Assembly (NCBI RefSeq): GCF_004134775.1
Contig: NZ_SDOZ01000002.1
Location: 1,090,005-1,154,004, forward strand
Length of the DNA stretch: 64,000 bases
Reading direction: 5' to 3'
Source of the DNA: Candidatus Borkfalkia ceftriaxoniphila
GTDB taxonomy: Bacteria > Bacillota > Clostridia > Christensenellales > Borkfalkiaceae
The position numbers were made by a program, and so were the translations under genes. Of the stretch, positions 50,821 to 60,357 are shown in pieces (the stretch's first letter is position 1; every line of letters begins with the position of its first letter). The notes under the pieces are model-generated. The model was given only the letters and a program-made list of their open reading frames with translations, made no database searches and was not told the DNA's origin.

Positions 50821-53352
50821 ATGAAAAGAAAACTTATCGCAATTTTAGCGGCGGTCACGCTGCTGTGCTCGGTCTTTGTCGGCATGACGTTTTCGGCCTC
50901 TGCGGAGGGTGAACGCGGTTTCGGCATGAGCAAGAGCGAATGGAAGGATTTTTTCGGTCAGGTCAAGGAATACGACGACGGTATCGGCATCGGCGCGGAC
51001 GCGAATCTTCAATTGCCTTTGTACGGAGAGACGATTTCTCTGGCAATGCAATTTTCCATCGTGCCCGATACCGATTTTTGGTACGTGCTCGCGTTTGCGA
51101 ACAATGCGGATTTTTCGGCGGGATCGGTGCATACGGGACCGAACACGGGGTGTTTCGTCATTATGATGCAACCCGGCGCGGACAGCATGAATTTCAACGT
51201 CTTTCATTGGAAAGAAAAGGACGGCGCGCTCGCGAGAACGGATATCGCGCTCGGCGCGCTACCCGTCGAGGGCGGCTTGCAGGCGGGCGTTCCCTTTACG
51301 GTGGATATCGCGCTGTTCGGGGAAAATCCGAGCATAACCGTCAAACAGGGCGACAAGACGTGCGTGTACGACAAAGGATCGCACGCGGAACTTGCCAACA
51401 TTTCCCGCGCGCAGATTTCCGACGCTTACGGCAGGACGTATCTCAATACCGCAAGTTATGCAGCGGGCGAGGGGACGCTCAAAGAACTGAAATTCACGAG
51501 CATTTCGACGCTCGGCGGCGTGGAAGACGTGCGCAACTGGTCGGGTGCGGGCATTTCGGCCGTGTCGGGCGGCGTGCAACTCACGGGCAGCGCGCAGTAC
51601 CTGCGCGCGGTGGATATGTCTTCCAAATACTTAAAACTCACGCTCGACGTGAAAATGATCATCGGCAACGTGGATGCATGGATAGCGCTCGGGTTCGGCA
51701 AAACGCCCGCTCTTCCCACGGCAAATCAGGCGGGCCTGAATATCATGATGCGCAACCAGGCGGGAAAGATCGCGATGCAGCCCGAAATCAACGCGTTCGG
51801 CGGCGAGGGCGCGGTCTTAAAGACGACCGATTTCGGCCTCGGCAAGATCACCATTGAAATGGAAGAAGTCGAGGGCAAAATGGTCTTTTCGATCAACCGC
51901 AAAGTCGTGTCGCACGAGACGTTCGACGCCCTCACTTTTGCGGACTTCACCGATGAAAACGGCTGTTTCTATTTCAGTTTCGGCAGTTTCGTGCAGGGCG
52001 ACCAGTCGACCAACAATGTGGAAGTACTCGGCATCACCACCGATATCAAAGCCAAAGAAAATATCTATATCGAGGTTTCCGATATGCCCGAAAGCGGCAT
52101 GGTCGGCACGGCCGTGACGCTGCCCGAAGGCAAAGTGGTGCAGGCGGACGGCGAAGAGATTGCTGCGGATATCACGGTTACCGACCCCGAAGGCAGCGAC
52201 GTCGCGGTGACAGACGGCAAATTTACGCCTGCAGTCAAGGGCGAATACACCGTCGTGTACAGCGCCGAGGACAGCAAGGGCAACAAAGCGTCCAATACCT
52301 ACAAGATCACCGTCGTAGATCCCGACGACGCGCTTTCGATGGATTCCATCAAGGATATGAACAACTGGCACGCGCCTTACGGCGGCGTCAGCGCCGTGGA
52401 TGCGGGTATGCAGGTGTTCGCGCACAGTTATTACAAACTTCCCCTGTCCATGAACGAAGGCGCACTGCGCGCAACGTTCCACATCAACGGGCTTTGGGAC
52501 GGCAACGATACGGACGAAGCGACTTCCACCGACGCGTGGGTCGCGGTCGGTTTCGTGAACAAACCCGCCATCACCGCGCCCGGCGGATTTGCCGCGGACG
52601 GACTCTATGTGCGGCTCAACAATAAGGACGGCAAACTGCTCGTTTCCGTGCATTATTTCTCGCCGTTCGGCGCGGAAGACATCGCCATCGAGGATACGTT
52701 TGCCAACGAATCCGATGCGCTCGGCGACGTGACCATCGAGATCCAGAAGAAGGACGAGGGCGTGCGCCTGTTCGTCAACGGCAAGGAAATGCGCCACGAA
52801 AATCTGAAAAAAGTATATTATTCGGACCTCGTGGACGCGAACAACTGTACCTATCTCGCGCTTTCCGCCTACGATAACGACGATGCGGACCAGAAACTTC
52901 CCAACGTGCAGACGCGCTGCTTTACGCTCACCGCGCTCAGCCATGAGAAGACGGAAGTCGTCGAGGACACCACGCCTCCCGTCATCACCGTTTCGGGCGT
53001 ACCCACCGAAGGGACGGTCGGGGAAAAGGTCATTCTGCCTCCCGCGACGGTCACGGACGATCTCGACAGCGGGCTTACGGAAAAGATCAGCGTGAAGGGA
53101 CCCGACGGCAAAAGCGTCGCGGTCGTGAACAATTCCTTTACGCCTCAGGAGGCGGGAACCTATACGATCGTGTATTCGGCGAGCGATTCCGCGGGCAATA
53201 AGGCGCAGGATCAGACGTTTACGATCGTCGTCAAGGCAGCGGCCGGCGGCGGCTGCGGCTCGTCCTTTGCCGCGGAAGGCGCGGTTCTGGCGCTCGTATG
53301 CGTATTGGGCGCGGCGGCGCTCGTTCTCACCGCTTTCAGAAAGAAAAATTAA
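50821..53352 (+). CDS. Secreted multi-jelly-roll/Ig surface protein with GGGCGSS C-terminal tail
   Basis: An 843-residue exported protein. A signal peptide (about 1-29) is followed by jelly-roll modules at about 30-225, 228-400 and 497-700 and by Ig-like DUF5011/HYR domains at about 405-495 (VSDMPESGMVGTAVTLPEGK) and 705-800 (PPVITVSGVPTEGTVGEKVILPPATV). It ends in GGGCGSS, a hydrophobic helix and RKKN. The Ig modules are close to those of the giant lipoprotein at 16193, and the tail matches the two proteins at 8238 and 13094. The frame opens at 50692, but AAAGGAGG sets the ATG at 50821. A surface glycan-binding role is inferred. Confidence 0.72.
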   Translation: MKRKLIAILAAVTLLCSVFVGMTFSASAEGERGFGMSKSEWKDFFGQVKEYDDGIGIGADANLQLPLYGETISLAMQFSIVPDTDFWYVLAFANNADFSAGSVHTGPNTGCFVIMMQPGADSMNFNVFHWKEKDGALARTDIALGALPVEGGLQAGVPFTVDIALFGENPSITVKQGDKTCVYDKGSHAELANISRAQISDAYGRTYLNTASYAAGEGTLKELKFTSISTLGGVEDVRNWSGAGISAVSGGVQLTGSAQYLRAVDMSSKYLKLTLDVKMIIGNVDAWIALGFGKTPALPTANQAGLNIMMRNQAGKIAMQPEINAFGGEGAVLKTTDFGLGKITIEMEEVEGKMVFSINRKVVSHETFDALTFADFTDENGCFYFSFGSFVQGDQSTNNVEVLGITTDIKAKENIYIEVSDMPESGMVGTAVTLPEGKVVQADGEEIAADITVTDPEGSDVAVTDGKFTPAVKGEYTVVYSAEDSKGNKASNTYKITVVDPDDALSMDSIKDMNNWHAPYGGVSAVDAGMQVFAHSYYKLPLSMNEGALRATFHINGLWDGNDTDEATSTDAWVAVGFVNKPAITAPGGFAADGLYVRLNNKDGKLLVSVHYFSPFGAEDIAIEDTFANESDALGDVTIEIQKKDEGVRLFVNGKEMRHENLKKVYYSDLVDANNCTYLALSAYDNDDADQKLPNVQTRCFTLTALSHEKTEVVEDTTPPVITVSGVPTEGTVGEKVILPPATVTDDLDSGLTEKISVKGPDGKSVAVVNNSFTPQEAGTYTIVYSASDSAGNKAQDQTFTIVVKAAAGGGCGSSFAAEGAVLALVCVLGAAALVLTAFRKKN

Positions 53353-53361
53353 CGGAGCAGT

Positions 53362-55479
53362 ATGTTTAAAGAAGCAAAACCGATCTGGATCGAAAGTAAA
53401 AAGAAAGATTACAACAGGCTGTGCGGATTTTTACTGAAATTCCATAAGTCGGAGCAGAGCGATTACGAGTTGAACGTCGCCGCGGCGGATTGCTATCAAT
53501 GCTATCTCAACGGCACGTTCCTCCTCGCGGGGCCCGCCCGCTCGGCGAAAGATACTTTTCGCGCCGATACCCTTTCCATCGGGGAAAAGTTGCGCGACGG
53601 CGAAAACATTCTGGTATTTCTGGTCGCCTCGTACAAGGTAAACAGTTTCCAGTACGTAGAAAACGACGCTTTTTTGCAGGCGGAAGTCCTGTGCGGCGGC
53701 AAGCCGCTCACCTGTACCGACAAGTACACGCTTGCGTTCGATATTCCCGAACACGTGCAGAAGACGCCGCGCTACTCTTTCCAGCGCGCCTTTACCGAGG
53801 TATGGAAACTGGACGCGGGGTATTCGGAAATGCTGGCGGGCGAGCGCGTTGCGAACGCGCGCGAAGTCGTATTGCAGGAAGAGAAAAAGATTTTGCCGCG
53901 CGCGAGCCGCATCCCCGCATTTTCGGAACTGGTGCCGACCGTCGTCGGCAGCGGTTCCATGCTGTCCGCGCAGGCGTACGAAAACAGCGAGGTTTTGAAC
54001 GGTCCGCAGTTTTTGCAGCCGACGAAAATTTTCAAGACGTTTGCCGGCAACAAACTCGAATGCGATCTGTACGAAGAGATGCGCGGCTTGAAAACCGTAT
54101 CGTTCGACTACGAAGTCAACGGCGGCACGCTGGAAGAAGGACTGTTTCAACTGTTCGATTTTTCCCTCGACGCCTGCGGCTTTCTCTCTCTGGAAGTCGT
54201 TGCGGAGAAAGACAGCGTCTTTTACGTGCTGTTCGACGAGATCCTGCGCGATTCCGACGTCGATCCCTTTCGGCTCAACTGCCTGAACTGCGTCAAATAC
54301 GTATGCGAACAGGGTACGTACCGCACTTTGACGCTGGAACCCTACACCCTGCGCTACGCAAAAATTTTCTGCGCGGCGGGCAGGATCCGCGTCGAGCGTT
54401 TTTGCCTGAAAGAGGTGGCGAATCCCGCCGTGAAAGGGGCAAAATTCTCCTTTGCCGACGAAAAACTCGAAAAGATCTATCGGGCGGCGCTCAATACGTT
54501 CGCCTACAACTGCGTGGATATCTTCATGGACTGCCCCTCGCGCGAGCGCGCGGGCTGGCTGTGCGACGGATATTTCACGGGGCGCGTGGAGCACCTTTTG
54601 ACTGGGGAAAACCGCACCGAGCACGACTTTCTGGAAAATTTTCTGCTTCCGAAAAAGTTCGAACGCCTGCCTAAGGGCATGCTGCCCATGTGCTATCCTT
54701 CCGACCACCCCGACGGCAACTTTATCCCCACCTGGGCGATGTGGTTCGTCCTCGAACTCGACCGCTACGCGAGCGAATCGGGCGATCTCGGCATGGTAGA
54801 ACGCGCGCGGCATAAGATCTACGCGCTTTTGGAGTACTTTTCGGCGTTCGAAAACGAGTTCGGGCTTCTGGAAGACCTCGAAGGCTGGGTATTCATCGAA
54901 TGGAGCAAGGCGGCGGAATTTACGAACGGCGTCAACTTCTGCGTCAATATGCTCTACGCGCTCACGCTGGAAACGGTCGGAAAACTGTACCGCGACGAGG
55001 CCGCGCTGCAAAGGGCCGCGCGCATGCGGGAAAAAATACGCGAACTGTCCTTCGACGGACAATTTTTCACCGATCACGCGGTGCGCAAAGAGGGCGTTCT
55101 CACGCCCGCGAAGGATACCACGGAGGTATGCCAGTATTACGCCTTTTTCACGGAAACGGCGACGCCCGAACGATATCCCGCGCTGTGGCAGACGCTTTTA
55201 AGCGATTTCGGACCCGACAGGAAAAAGACGGGCCGCTATCCTCTCGTGTGGCCCGCCAATGCCTTTATCGGCAATTATTTGCGGCTTTCGCTCTTGGAGC
55301 GCTACGGCTGCGGCGAACAGTTGATCAGCGAGATCCGAGGCTATTTTACCTATATGGCTGACAAGACGATGACGCTCTGGGAAAACGACACGGACGCGGC
55401 GAGTTGCAATCACGGGTTCGCCTCCTACGTTTTATGCTGGCTGGAAACGCTCAACCAAACCAAAAAGAAGGGAGTATAA
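53362..55479 (+). CDS. GH78-like alpha-L-rhamnosidase, cluster F
   Basis: A 705-residue cytoplasmic enzyme. It has N-terminal sandwich modules (CYQCYLNGTFLLAGPARSAKDTF), then the barrel with IFMDCPSRERAGWLCDGYF (about 387-405), the GWVFIEWSKAAEF segment, and TLWENDTDAASCNHGFASY near the end. These follow the GH78 six-hairpin plan. It differs clearly from the GH78-like proteins in clusters A and B, so it is not a recent duplicate. CGGAG lies before the ATG. Confidence 0.8.
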   Translation: MFKEAKPIWIESKKKDYNRLCGFLLKFHKSEQSDYELNVAAADCYQCYLNGTFLLAGPARSAKDTFRADTLSIGEKLRDGENILVFLVASYKVNSFQYVENDAFLQAEVLCGGKPLTCTDKYTLAFDIPEHVQKTPRYSFQRAFTEVWKLDAGYSEMLAGERVANAREVVLQEEKKILPRASRIPAFSELVPTVVGSGSMLSAQAYENSEVLNGPQFLQPTKIFKTFAGNKLECDLYEEMRGLKTVSFDYEVNGGTLEEGLFQLFDFSLDACGFLSLEVVAEKDSVFYVLFDEILRDSDVDPFRLNCLNCVKYVCEQGTYRTLTLEPYTLRYAKIFCAAGRIRVERFCLKEVANPAVKGAKFSFADEKLEKIYRAALNTFAYNCVDIFMDCPSRERAGWLCDGYFTGRVEHLLTGENRTEHDFLENFLLPKKFERLPKGMLPMCYPSDHPDGNFIPTWAMWFVLELDRYASESGDLGMVERARHKIYALLEYFSAFENEFGLLEDLEGWVFIEWSKAAEFTNGVNFCVNMLYALTLETVGKLYRDEAALQRAARMREKIRELSFDGQFFTDHAVRKEGVLTPAKDTTEVCQYYAFFTETATPERYPALWQTLLSDFGPDRKKTGRYPLVWPANAFIGNYLRLSLLERYGCGEQLISEIRGYFTYMADKTMTLWENDTDAASCNHGFASYVLCWLETLNQTKKKGV

Positions 55480-55480
55480 C

Positions 55481-56818
55481 ATGAAAATAAAGAGATGGGC
55501 GGTTTTGCTTTTGACCGCCTGCCTGATGAGCCTGCCCCTGTTGGGCGGGTGTGAAAAGGAGTACGAGGATTTGCGCGACGACAAATATATCACGATGGTA
55601 TTCACCAACACGCACTATGAGGAAGTGGAGAGTTACGCCCCCGAGATGAAATATCTTTTAGGCGAGAACGATCCTTCCACGGGACGTATGTACGCGGCGG
55701 GCTATATCGGGCCCATGCTGCTGACGCAATCCATCGAACAGATGCAGGAAGAAGTGAACATGGCGTTCGACATGGCGGAAAAGTTCAATATTCCCGTGTA
55801 TTTTCAGTTGGACGACATCAACAATTACACCACGCTCTTCGGCGGCGATGCGGAAGTGAAGTATTGGGAAGATCCTTCCATGTGCGAGTGGATCGCATTT
55901 CCCGAAGAGGGCGAAGAGTACGGCGGGCAGAACAAGTACGGGGAACTGCCGAGGTTCTGGTACAACTGGGGCAGTTGGCGCGTTGCCAATCCCGTGCCCA
56001 ATTTCGCCTCGCAAAAGTTCCGCGAACTGATCGTGCACAATTTGAAAGAAGGCTTTTTGAAACCCCTGAACGAGCGCTATACCAAACTGAAAAAAGAAGA
56101 TAAGGCGTATCTGTTCGCGGGCTGCGCGGTCGGCTGGGAAACGCACATTCCCGACTATTCGGCGGATAACCGCATGCTGAATCTCTCCGTCAACAACCTT
56201 CCCAAGGACTACGCTACGGGCAAACCCATGTACGAATGGGAACTGGCGCAGTACGGCTACGGCGCGCTGCACTCTTTGGGATACGACCAGGCGAAAATAG
56301 ACGCGGAAGCGGCGGAAAAAGGCATATCTTCCAAACAGCATATCAAAAATATCCTGTATCAGGTCATTCACGATTACAGCGAAATGCTGGCGAAAACGGT
56401 ATACGAGGCGGGCGTTCCCCGTACCAAGATCTTTACCCACACCGTTTCCTGCCAGACGACCCTCAATAACGAAAGCACGTTTTATCCGCCTATCTGGACG
56501 GCGGTCAACGATTACAGCACGCCTGGCTACACCATGTCGCCCGTCACCTGCAAATACGATCTGAAAAAGATGAAACAGCAACTTTTCGAAGCCGATCCGA
56601 ATTTCAACGAATTTGCGTGCGCGGAAGGCTACGCCGCGGGGCTGGATACCGTCGCAAAGTGCGATGCGTATTTCAAAGAAATGTTTGAAAACGGCGCGCG
56701 CAACGTCACGGCGTTCGGCTATCCCGACGTGGGCGTGCCCGTGTTCGAGTTCAGGCGCGACCCCGATTTCCCGTATATCATCTCGACGAACAACTGGCTG
56801 CGGGGCGACTTGCAGTAG
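55481..56818 (+). CDS. Unclassified lipoprotein, possible new TIM-barrel glycosidase
   Basis: A 445-residue lipoprotein (lipobox LGGC, about 21-24) that I cannot assign to a family. The predicted alternating helices and strands suggest a barrel: YITMVFTNTHYEEVESYAPEM, VYFQLDDINNYTTLFGG, LFAGCAVGWETHIPDYS (candidate acid/base glutamate, about 217), KIFTHTVSCQTTL, and EFACAEGYAAGLDT (candidate nucleophile glutamate, about 380). The two glutamates ~165 residues apart at strand ends are compatible with a retaining clan-A-like hydrolase. It ends cluster F, behind a GAAGGGAG site and a 1-nt gap to the GH78 gene, before a terminator. Confidence 0.6.
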   Translation: MKIKRWAVLLLTACLMSLPLLGGCEKEYEDLRDDKYITMVFTNTHYEEVESYAPEMKYLLGENDPSTGRMYAAGYIGPMLLTQSIEQMQEEVNMAFDMAEKFNIPVYFQLDDINNYTTLFGGDAEVKYWEDPSMCEWIAFPEEGEEYGGQNKYGELPRFWYNWGSWRVANPVPNFASQKFRELIVHNLKEGFLKPLNERYTKLKKEDKAYLFAGCAVGWETHIPDYSADNRMLNLSVNNLPKDYATGKPMYEWELAQYGYGALHSLGYDQAKIDAEAAEKGISSKQHIKNILYQVIHDYSEMLAKTVYEAGVPRTKIFTHTVSCQTTLNNESTFYPPIWTAVNDYSTPGYTMSPVTCKYDLKKMKQQLFEADPNFNEFACAEGYAAGLDTVAKCDAYFKEMFENGARNVTAFGYPDVGVPVFEFRRDPDFPYIISTNNWLRGDLQ

Positions 56819-56820
56819 GA

Positions 56821-56852
56821 AAAAAGCACTCCTTCGCGGGAGTGCTTTTTTT
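56821..56852 (+). terminator. Terminator of cluster F
   Basis: The stem AAAAAGCACTCC/GGAGTGCTTTTT with a TTCGCG loop is followed by more T residues. It starts 2 nt after the stop codon. Confidence 0.88.
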
Positions 56853-56860
56853 GAAAAACG

Positions 56861-56889
56861 TTGACAGAATCCATGCGTTATGTTATACT
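56861..56889 (+). promoter_or_regulatory. Promoter of the cytoplasmic GH106-like gene
   Basis: TTGACA (56861-56866), a 17-bp spacer, TATACT (56884-56889), ~28 nt before the start codon. No palindrome like the ROK operator is present, so control differs from clusters B-D. Confidence 0.87.
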
Positions 56890-56923
56890 ATGCAATCAAA
56901 TCGACATAAAAAAGGGAATATTT

Positions 56924-59713
56924 ATGAAAAACGAAGGTCTGCTTTCGACGTTACTGCGCGCAAACGTGCGCGATTTCCGGCCCGTGGTTTTTTGGAGCAT
57001 CAACTCCGAACTCGGCGAAGAGGAACTTTGCCGCCAGATCGGGGAAATGAAGTCGTTCGGTCTGGGCGGGTTCATTTTCCACGCGCGGGCGGGGCTGACG
57101 ACCGAATATCTGTCAAACGAGTGGTTCCGCCTTGTGGGCGTATGCCTCGAAGAGGCAAAAAAACAGGATCTCAAAGTATGGATGTACGATGAATTCGGCT
57201 GGCCGAGCGGATTCGTGGGCGGCAAACTGCTTTCCGAACGGGATTTTCGCGCCCGCTATCTGGAATACGAGATCAAAGACGAGTTCGACGGGAGTGCCTT
57301 TGCCGTGTATTCTCTCGACGGCGGTACGCCGCGCCTTTTAAAGCGCGGCGAGCGCGCCGAAAAGTATCATACGCTGTACGAGCGCGTTTCCGACGCGTAC
57401 GTGGATATTCTGAACCCCGCCGTGACCGAGCGGTTTATCGAGGAAACGCACGAAAAATATTTCGAGCGTTTCGCGCCCTCGTTCGGCAAAGAACTTTTGG
57501 GATTTTTCACCGACGAGCCGCAGTTTTACCGCTACGCGACGCCCGTTTCCGCGGTGACCGAACAAGAATTTTTCAAAACGTACGGCGAAAATCTGAAAGA
57601 CGGGCTCATTTATCTGTTTTTAAACGACGAAAAGGGCTATCCTTTCCGCGTAAAGTACTACAATCTGATGAACCGCCTGTACTGCGAGAATTTTTACGGC
57701 AAACTCAACGACTGGTGCGAGGGGCACGGTTGTATGCTCACGGGTCACAGCGTGGAGGAAACCTGCTTTTTCACGCAGATGTGGGGCGGCGCGGACTGCG
57801 CGTCCAGTTATCTGTACGAGCATATCCCCGCCATCGACAACCTCGCGAAATATTCGCCCGCGAACATTTCCGCGCGTAGCGCGGGCTCTGTCGCCGCGCA
57901 GCGGGGCGTGAACCTCGTCATGACCGAAACGTTCGGTTGCAGCGGCAATTCCGCCACGCCTATGGAACTAAGGCACATCGCGGACAAACAGTACGTGCAC
58001 GGCGTCGACCTCATGTGCCAGCACCTGTATAACTATTCAATCGCGGGGCAGGGCAAGACCGATCACCCCGTGCATTTCGGCAGGACGCTGCCCTGGATTT
58101 CGGGCTATAAGACGTTCAACGACTATTTCGCCCGCCTCGGCTTTTTAATCGCCTCGTCGAAGGAAGAGGCGCCCGTCGCCGTCGTCACGCCCATGGAAAG
58201 CGTCTATCTCGACTATCGGCGTTTGAGCGAGGACGCGGCGCGCGAAAACGTGGACGTCGGCTTTGCGAAGATCGCCGACGCGCTGCGCGAAAACGGCGTC
58301 GCCTATCAGTTCGTCAATGAGAAAGTGCTCGAAAAACTCGGCGGCGTGCGGGACGGGCGGCTGGTCGTCGGCAAGTGTGCCTATTCCGCCGTCGTGCTCG
58401 CAAACTGCCGCGAACTCAAAGAAAATACCGTGCGCCTTTTGACTTCGTATCTGAAAGAGGGCGGCAAACTCGCCGTCGAGGGCGCGGCGCCCGCGTTCGT
58501 CGGGGGCGTTCCCGCCGATCTTTCCGCTCTTAAAAGCAATATTTCTCTCGGCGCTCTGCCCAAGCCCAGCGCCGTCGTCGCCTGCGAATGCGAATATACC
58601 TGCCGCACGCTGGATAGCGGCGCGCGCTTCGTCTTTGCGGTCAACGATTCCGCCGCGCCCGCGAAACTGTCGCTTGCGGGCAGGTTCAGCGAGTTAAATC
58701 TGGAAACGCTCGAAGGGTTTTCCCCGCAAAGCGAGTTTACCGTGCCCCCGTTCGGCTCTCTTTTGCTCGAAGAAAACGGCGCGTACAAAGAGCCGCCCTT
58801 TGCCGCAAAACGGAAACAAACGATCGTGCCCGCGTTCGTCGGCAGAGAGAAAAACTGTCTGACGCTGGAAAACGCGCAGGTTCTGACCGAGAACGGAGAA
58901 ACGCTGTCGGGCTATGTGTACGGGGTATTCGAAACGCTCGTCAAGCGCGGCTATTGCGGAAAGATCCGCGTACGCTATGTTTTCGAAAGCGATGCGGCGC
59001 GGAAGATCTCTCTGCTTTGCGAAAAGCAGAACGTGCGCGGCGAACGGTTCAACGGCAAGCCTGTCCGCTTTTCGCAAGACGCTTCGGATATAAACTTTAT
59101 AAGGGCGGACGTCTGTGCGGAAGCGGGCGAAAACGTCTATGAATACGAGGCGGATTTTGCGGATTCCGAACAGATCAAAAACGTTCTTTTCGACGACGCC
59201 GTGCCCGAAAGCCTCAGAAACTGTTTCAGTTACGCCACGCTGATGGAGCCCGTCTATCTGGAAGGGGATTTCGATGCGTCGGGCGATCGTTTAAGCGCAC
59301 CCGCGCCGAAGACTGCGGGCGACCTTATGAAACAGGGATTGCAGAATTTCTGCGGGGCGGCGGAGTATTCGTTCGCGCTGCAAGAGGGCGGAAAAATTCT
59401 TTTGCGGCCCGTCGGGAATTTTGCCATGTGCGAATTTTTCTGCGAAGGCGAAAAGAGCACGGTGCTTTTGGGCGAATCGGCTACGATGCGCCTTGCGGAG
59501 GGCGGGCACGAAATACGCGTCAGATGCTATTCGACCATGCGCAACAAGTTCGGGCCTTTCCACTGCGCGTACGACGAAAACGGCGGCGTATCGCCCGACT
59601 TTTTCACCCTGCGCGGCGGCTGGAAAGACGAGCGCACCAACGCGGCCTATACGCCCGAGAAAAAACTCGTGCCGTTCGGGCTGGAATCGATCGAAGTTTC
59701 GTTTGAAAAGTAA
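56924..59713 (+). CDS. GH106-like glycosidase, cytoplasmic
   Basis: A 929-residue protein without a signal peptide. The motifs FWSINSELGEEELCRQI, VWMYDEFGWPSGFVGG (about 83-98), GFFTDEPQFYRY (about 193-204) and VMTETFGCSG (about 332-341) match the same GH106-like group as the lipoprotein at 48557. The C-terminal ~300 residues are beta-rich (jelly-roll/galactose-binding-like). The frame extends upstream over the promoter, but the ATG at 56924, after AAAGGGAAT, is the first one downstream of the -10. It forms a single-gene unit with its own promoter and terminator. Rhamnose release from imported fragments is an inference. Confidence 0.68.
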   Translation: MKNEGLLSTLLRANVRDFRPVVFWSINSELGEEELCRQIGEMKSFGLGGFIFHARAGLTTEYLSNEWFRLVGVCLEEAKKQDLKVWMYDEFGWPSGFVGGKLLSERDFRARYLEYEIKDEFDGSAFAVYSLDGGTPRLLKRGERAEKYHTLYERVSDAYVDILNPAVTERFIEETHEKYFERFAPSFGKELLGFFTDEPQFYRYATPVSAVTEQEFFKTYGENLKDGLIYLFLNDEKGYPFRVKYYNLMNRLYCENFYGKLNDWCEGHGCMLTGHSVEETCFFTQMWGGADCASSYLYEHIPAIDNLAKYSPANISARSAGSVAAQRGVNLVMTETFGCSGNSATPMELRHIADKQYVHGVDLMCQHLYNYSIAGQGKTDHPVHFGRTLPWISGYKTFNDYFARLGFLIASSKEEAPVAVVTPMESVYLDYRRLSEDAARENVDVGFAKIADALRENGVAYQFVNEKVLEKLGGVRDGRLVVGKCAYSAVVLANCRELKENTVRLLTSYLKEGGKLAVEGAAPAFVGGVPADLSALKSNISLGALPKPSAVVACECEYTCRTLDSGARFVFAVNDSAAPAKLSLAGRFSELNLETLEGFSPQSEFTVPPFGSLLLEENGAYKEPPFAAKRKQTIVPAFVGREKNCLTLENAQVLTENGETLSGYVYGVFETLVKRGYCGKIRVRYVFESDAARKISLLCEKQNVRGERFNGKPVRFSQDASDINFIRADVCAEAGENVYEYEADFADSEQIKNVLFDDAVPESLRNCFSYATLMEPVYLEGDFDASGDRLSAPAPKTAGDLMKQGLQNFCGAAEYSFALQEGGKILLRPVGNFAMCEFFCEGEKSTVLLGESATMRLAEGGHEIRVRCYSTMRNKFGPFHCAYDENGGVSPDFFTLRGGWKDERTNAAYTPEKKLVPFGLESIEVSFEK

Positions 59714-59748
59714 AAAAAGCCCCGCGGAGATCTCCGCGGGGTGTTTTT
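59713..59748. terminator. Bidirectional terminator between GH106-like and RpiB-like genes
   Basis: A perfect palindrome (CCCCGCGGAGA and its complement) flanked by seven A and seven T residues separates two convergent genes. Confidence 0.88.
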
Positions 59749-60321
59749 TTAGTCGGGTTTGGTTTCTAGCGAAAGGGGATAATCGCCCAGTTTTTTCACT
59801 TTAAAGCCGTTTTTCTTGTACTCTTCGTAATCGAAGGCTTCCAGTTCATCGATGGCGAGTTTGTGGAATTCGTAAAAGTTGTGCCACCACTCGTAGCCGC
59901 TGCCGAGGTTCGCGTTGAGGTAAGCGTCGGCAATGTCGCAGCCCATGGCGGGAGCCACATAGAAAGCGCCCATGGCGAGCACGTTCACGCCGTTGCCCGT
60001 GATGGCGCGAAGGGCCGCGGGAACGCTCTCCACCACGCCCGCGTGCACGTGCGGGCATTTCGAGGCGGCGATGTGGATCCCCATGCCCGTGCCGCAGAAG
60101 ATGAGCGCGCGCTCGAACTCGCCTTCGGAGATCATGCTGCCTACGCGAAGGCCCACGCGGTGGAACATAAGATCCGTGTCGTCGGGATCGCTGTCCGCTT
60201 TTACGCCCACGTCGGTGATCGTCCAGCCCTTTTTCTGCAAGTGCGCGACGACGGCTTCCTTGAGCGGAAAGCCTGCGAAGTCCGCGCCGACCAATAACTG
60301 TTTTTCCTTGATTGTTTTCAT
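59749..60321 (-). CDS. RpiB/LacA/LacB-family sugar-phosphate isomerase
   Basis: A 190-residue isomerase with the family core: LLVGADFAGFPLKEAVVAHL, IFCGTGMGIHIAASKCPHVHAGVV (catalytic-type cysteine in CGTG) and NVLAMGAFYVAP. RpiB proteins interconvert ribose 5-phosphate and ribulose 5-phosphate; relatives work on galactose 6-phosphate or allose 6-phosphate. It is about 40 residues longer than the common ~150-residue forms, with an extra C-terminal stretch rich in aromatic and acidic residues. The GAR-type arginine after MGA is replaced by phenylalanine, so substrate may differ. CGGAGG precedes the ATG. Confidence 0.85.
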   Translation of the reverse strand: MKTIKEKQLLVGADFAGFPLKEAVVAHLQKKGWTITDVGVKADSDPDDTDLMFHRVGLRVGSMISEGEFERALIFCGTGMGIHIAASKCPHVHAGVVESVPAALRAITGNGVNVLAMGAFYVAPAMGCDIADAYLNANLGSGYEWWHNFYEFHKLAIDELEAFDYEEYKKNGFKVKKLGDYPLSLETKPD

Positions 60322-60357
60322 ATAAATTTCCTCCGAATCCCGATGGATTTTATCACT

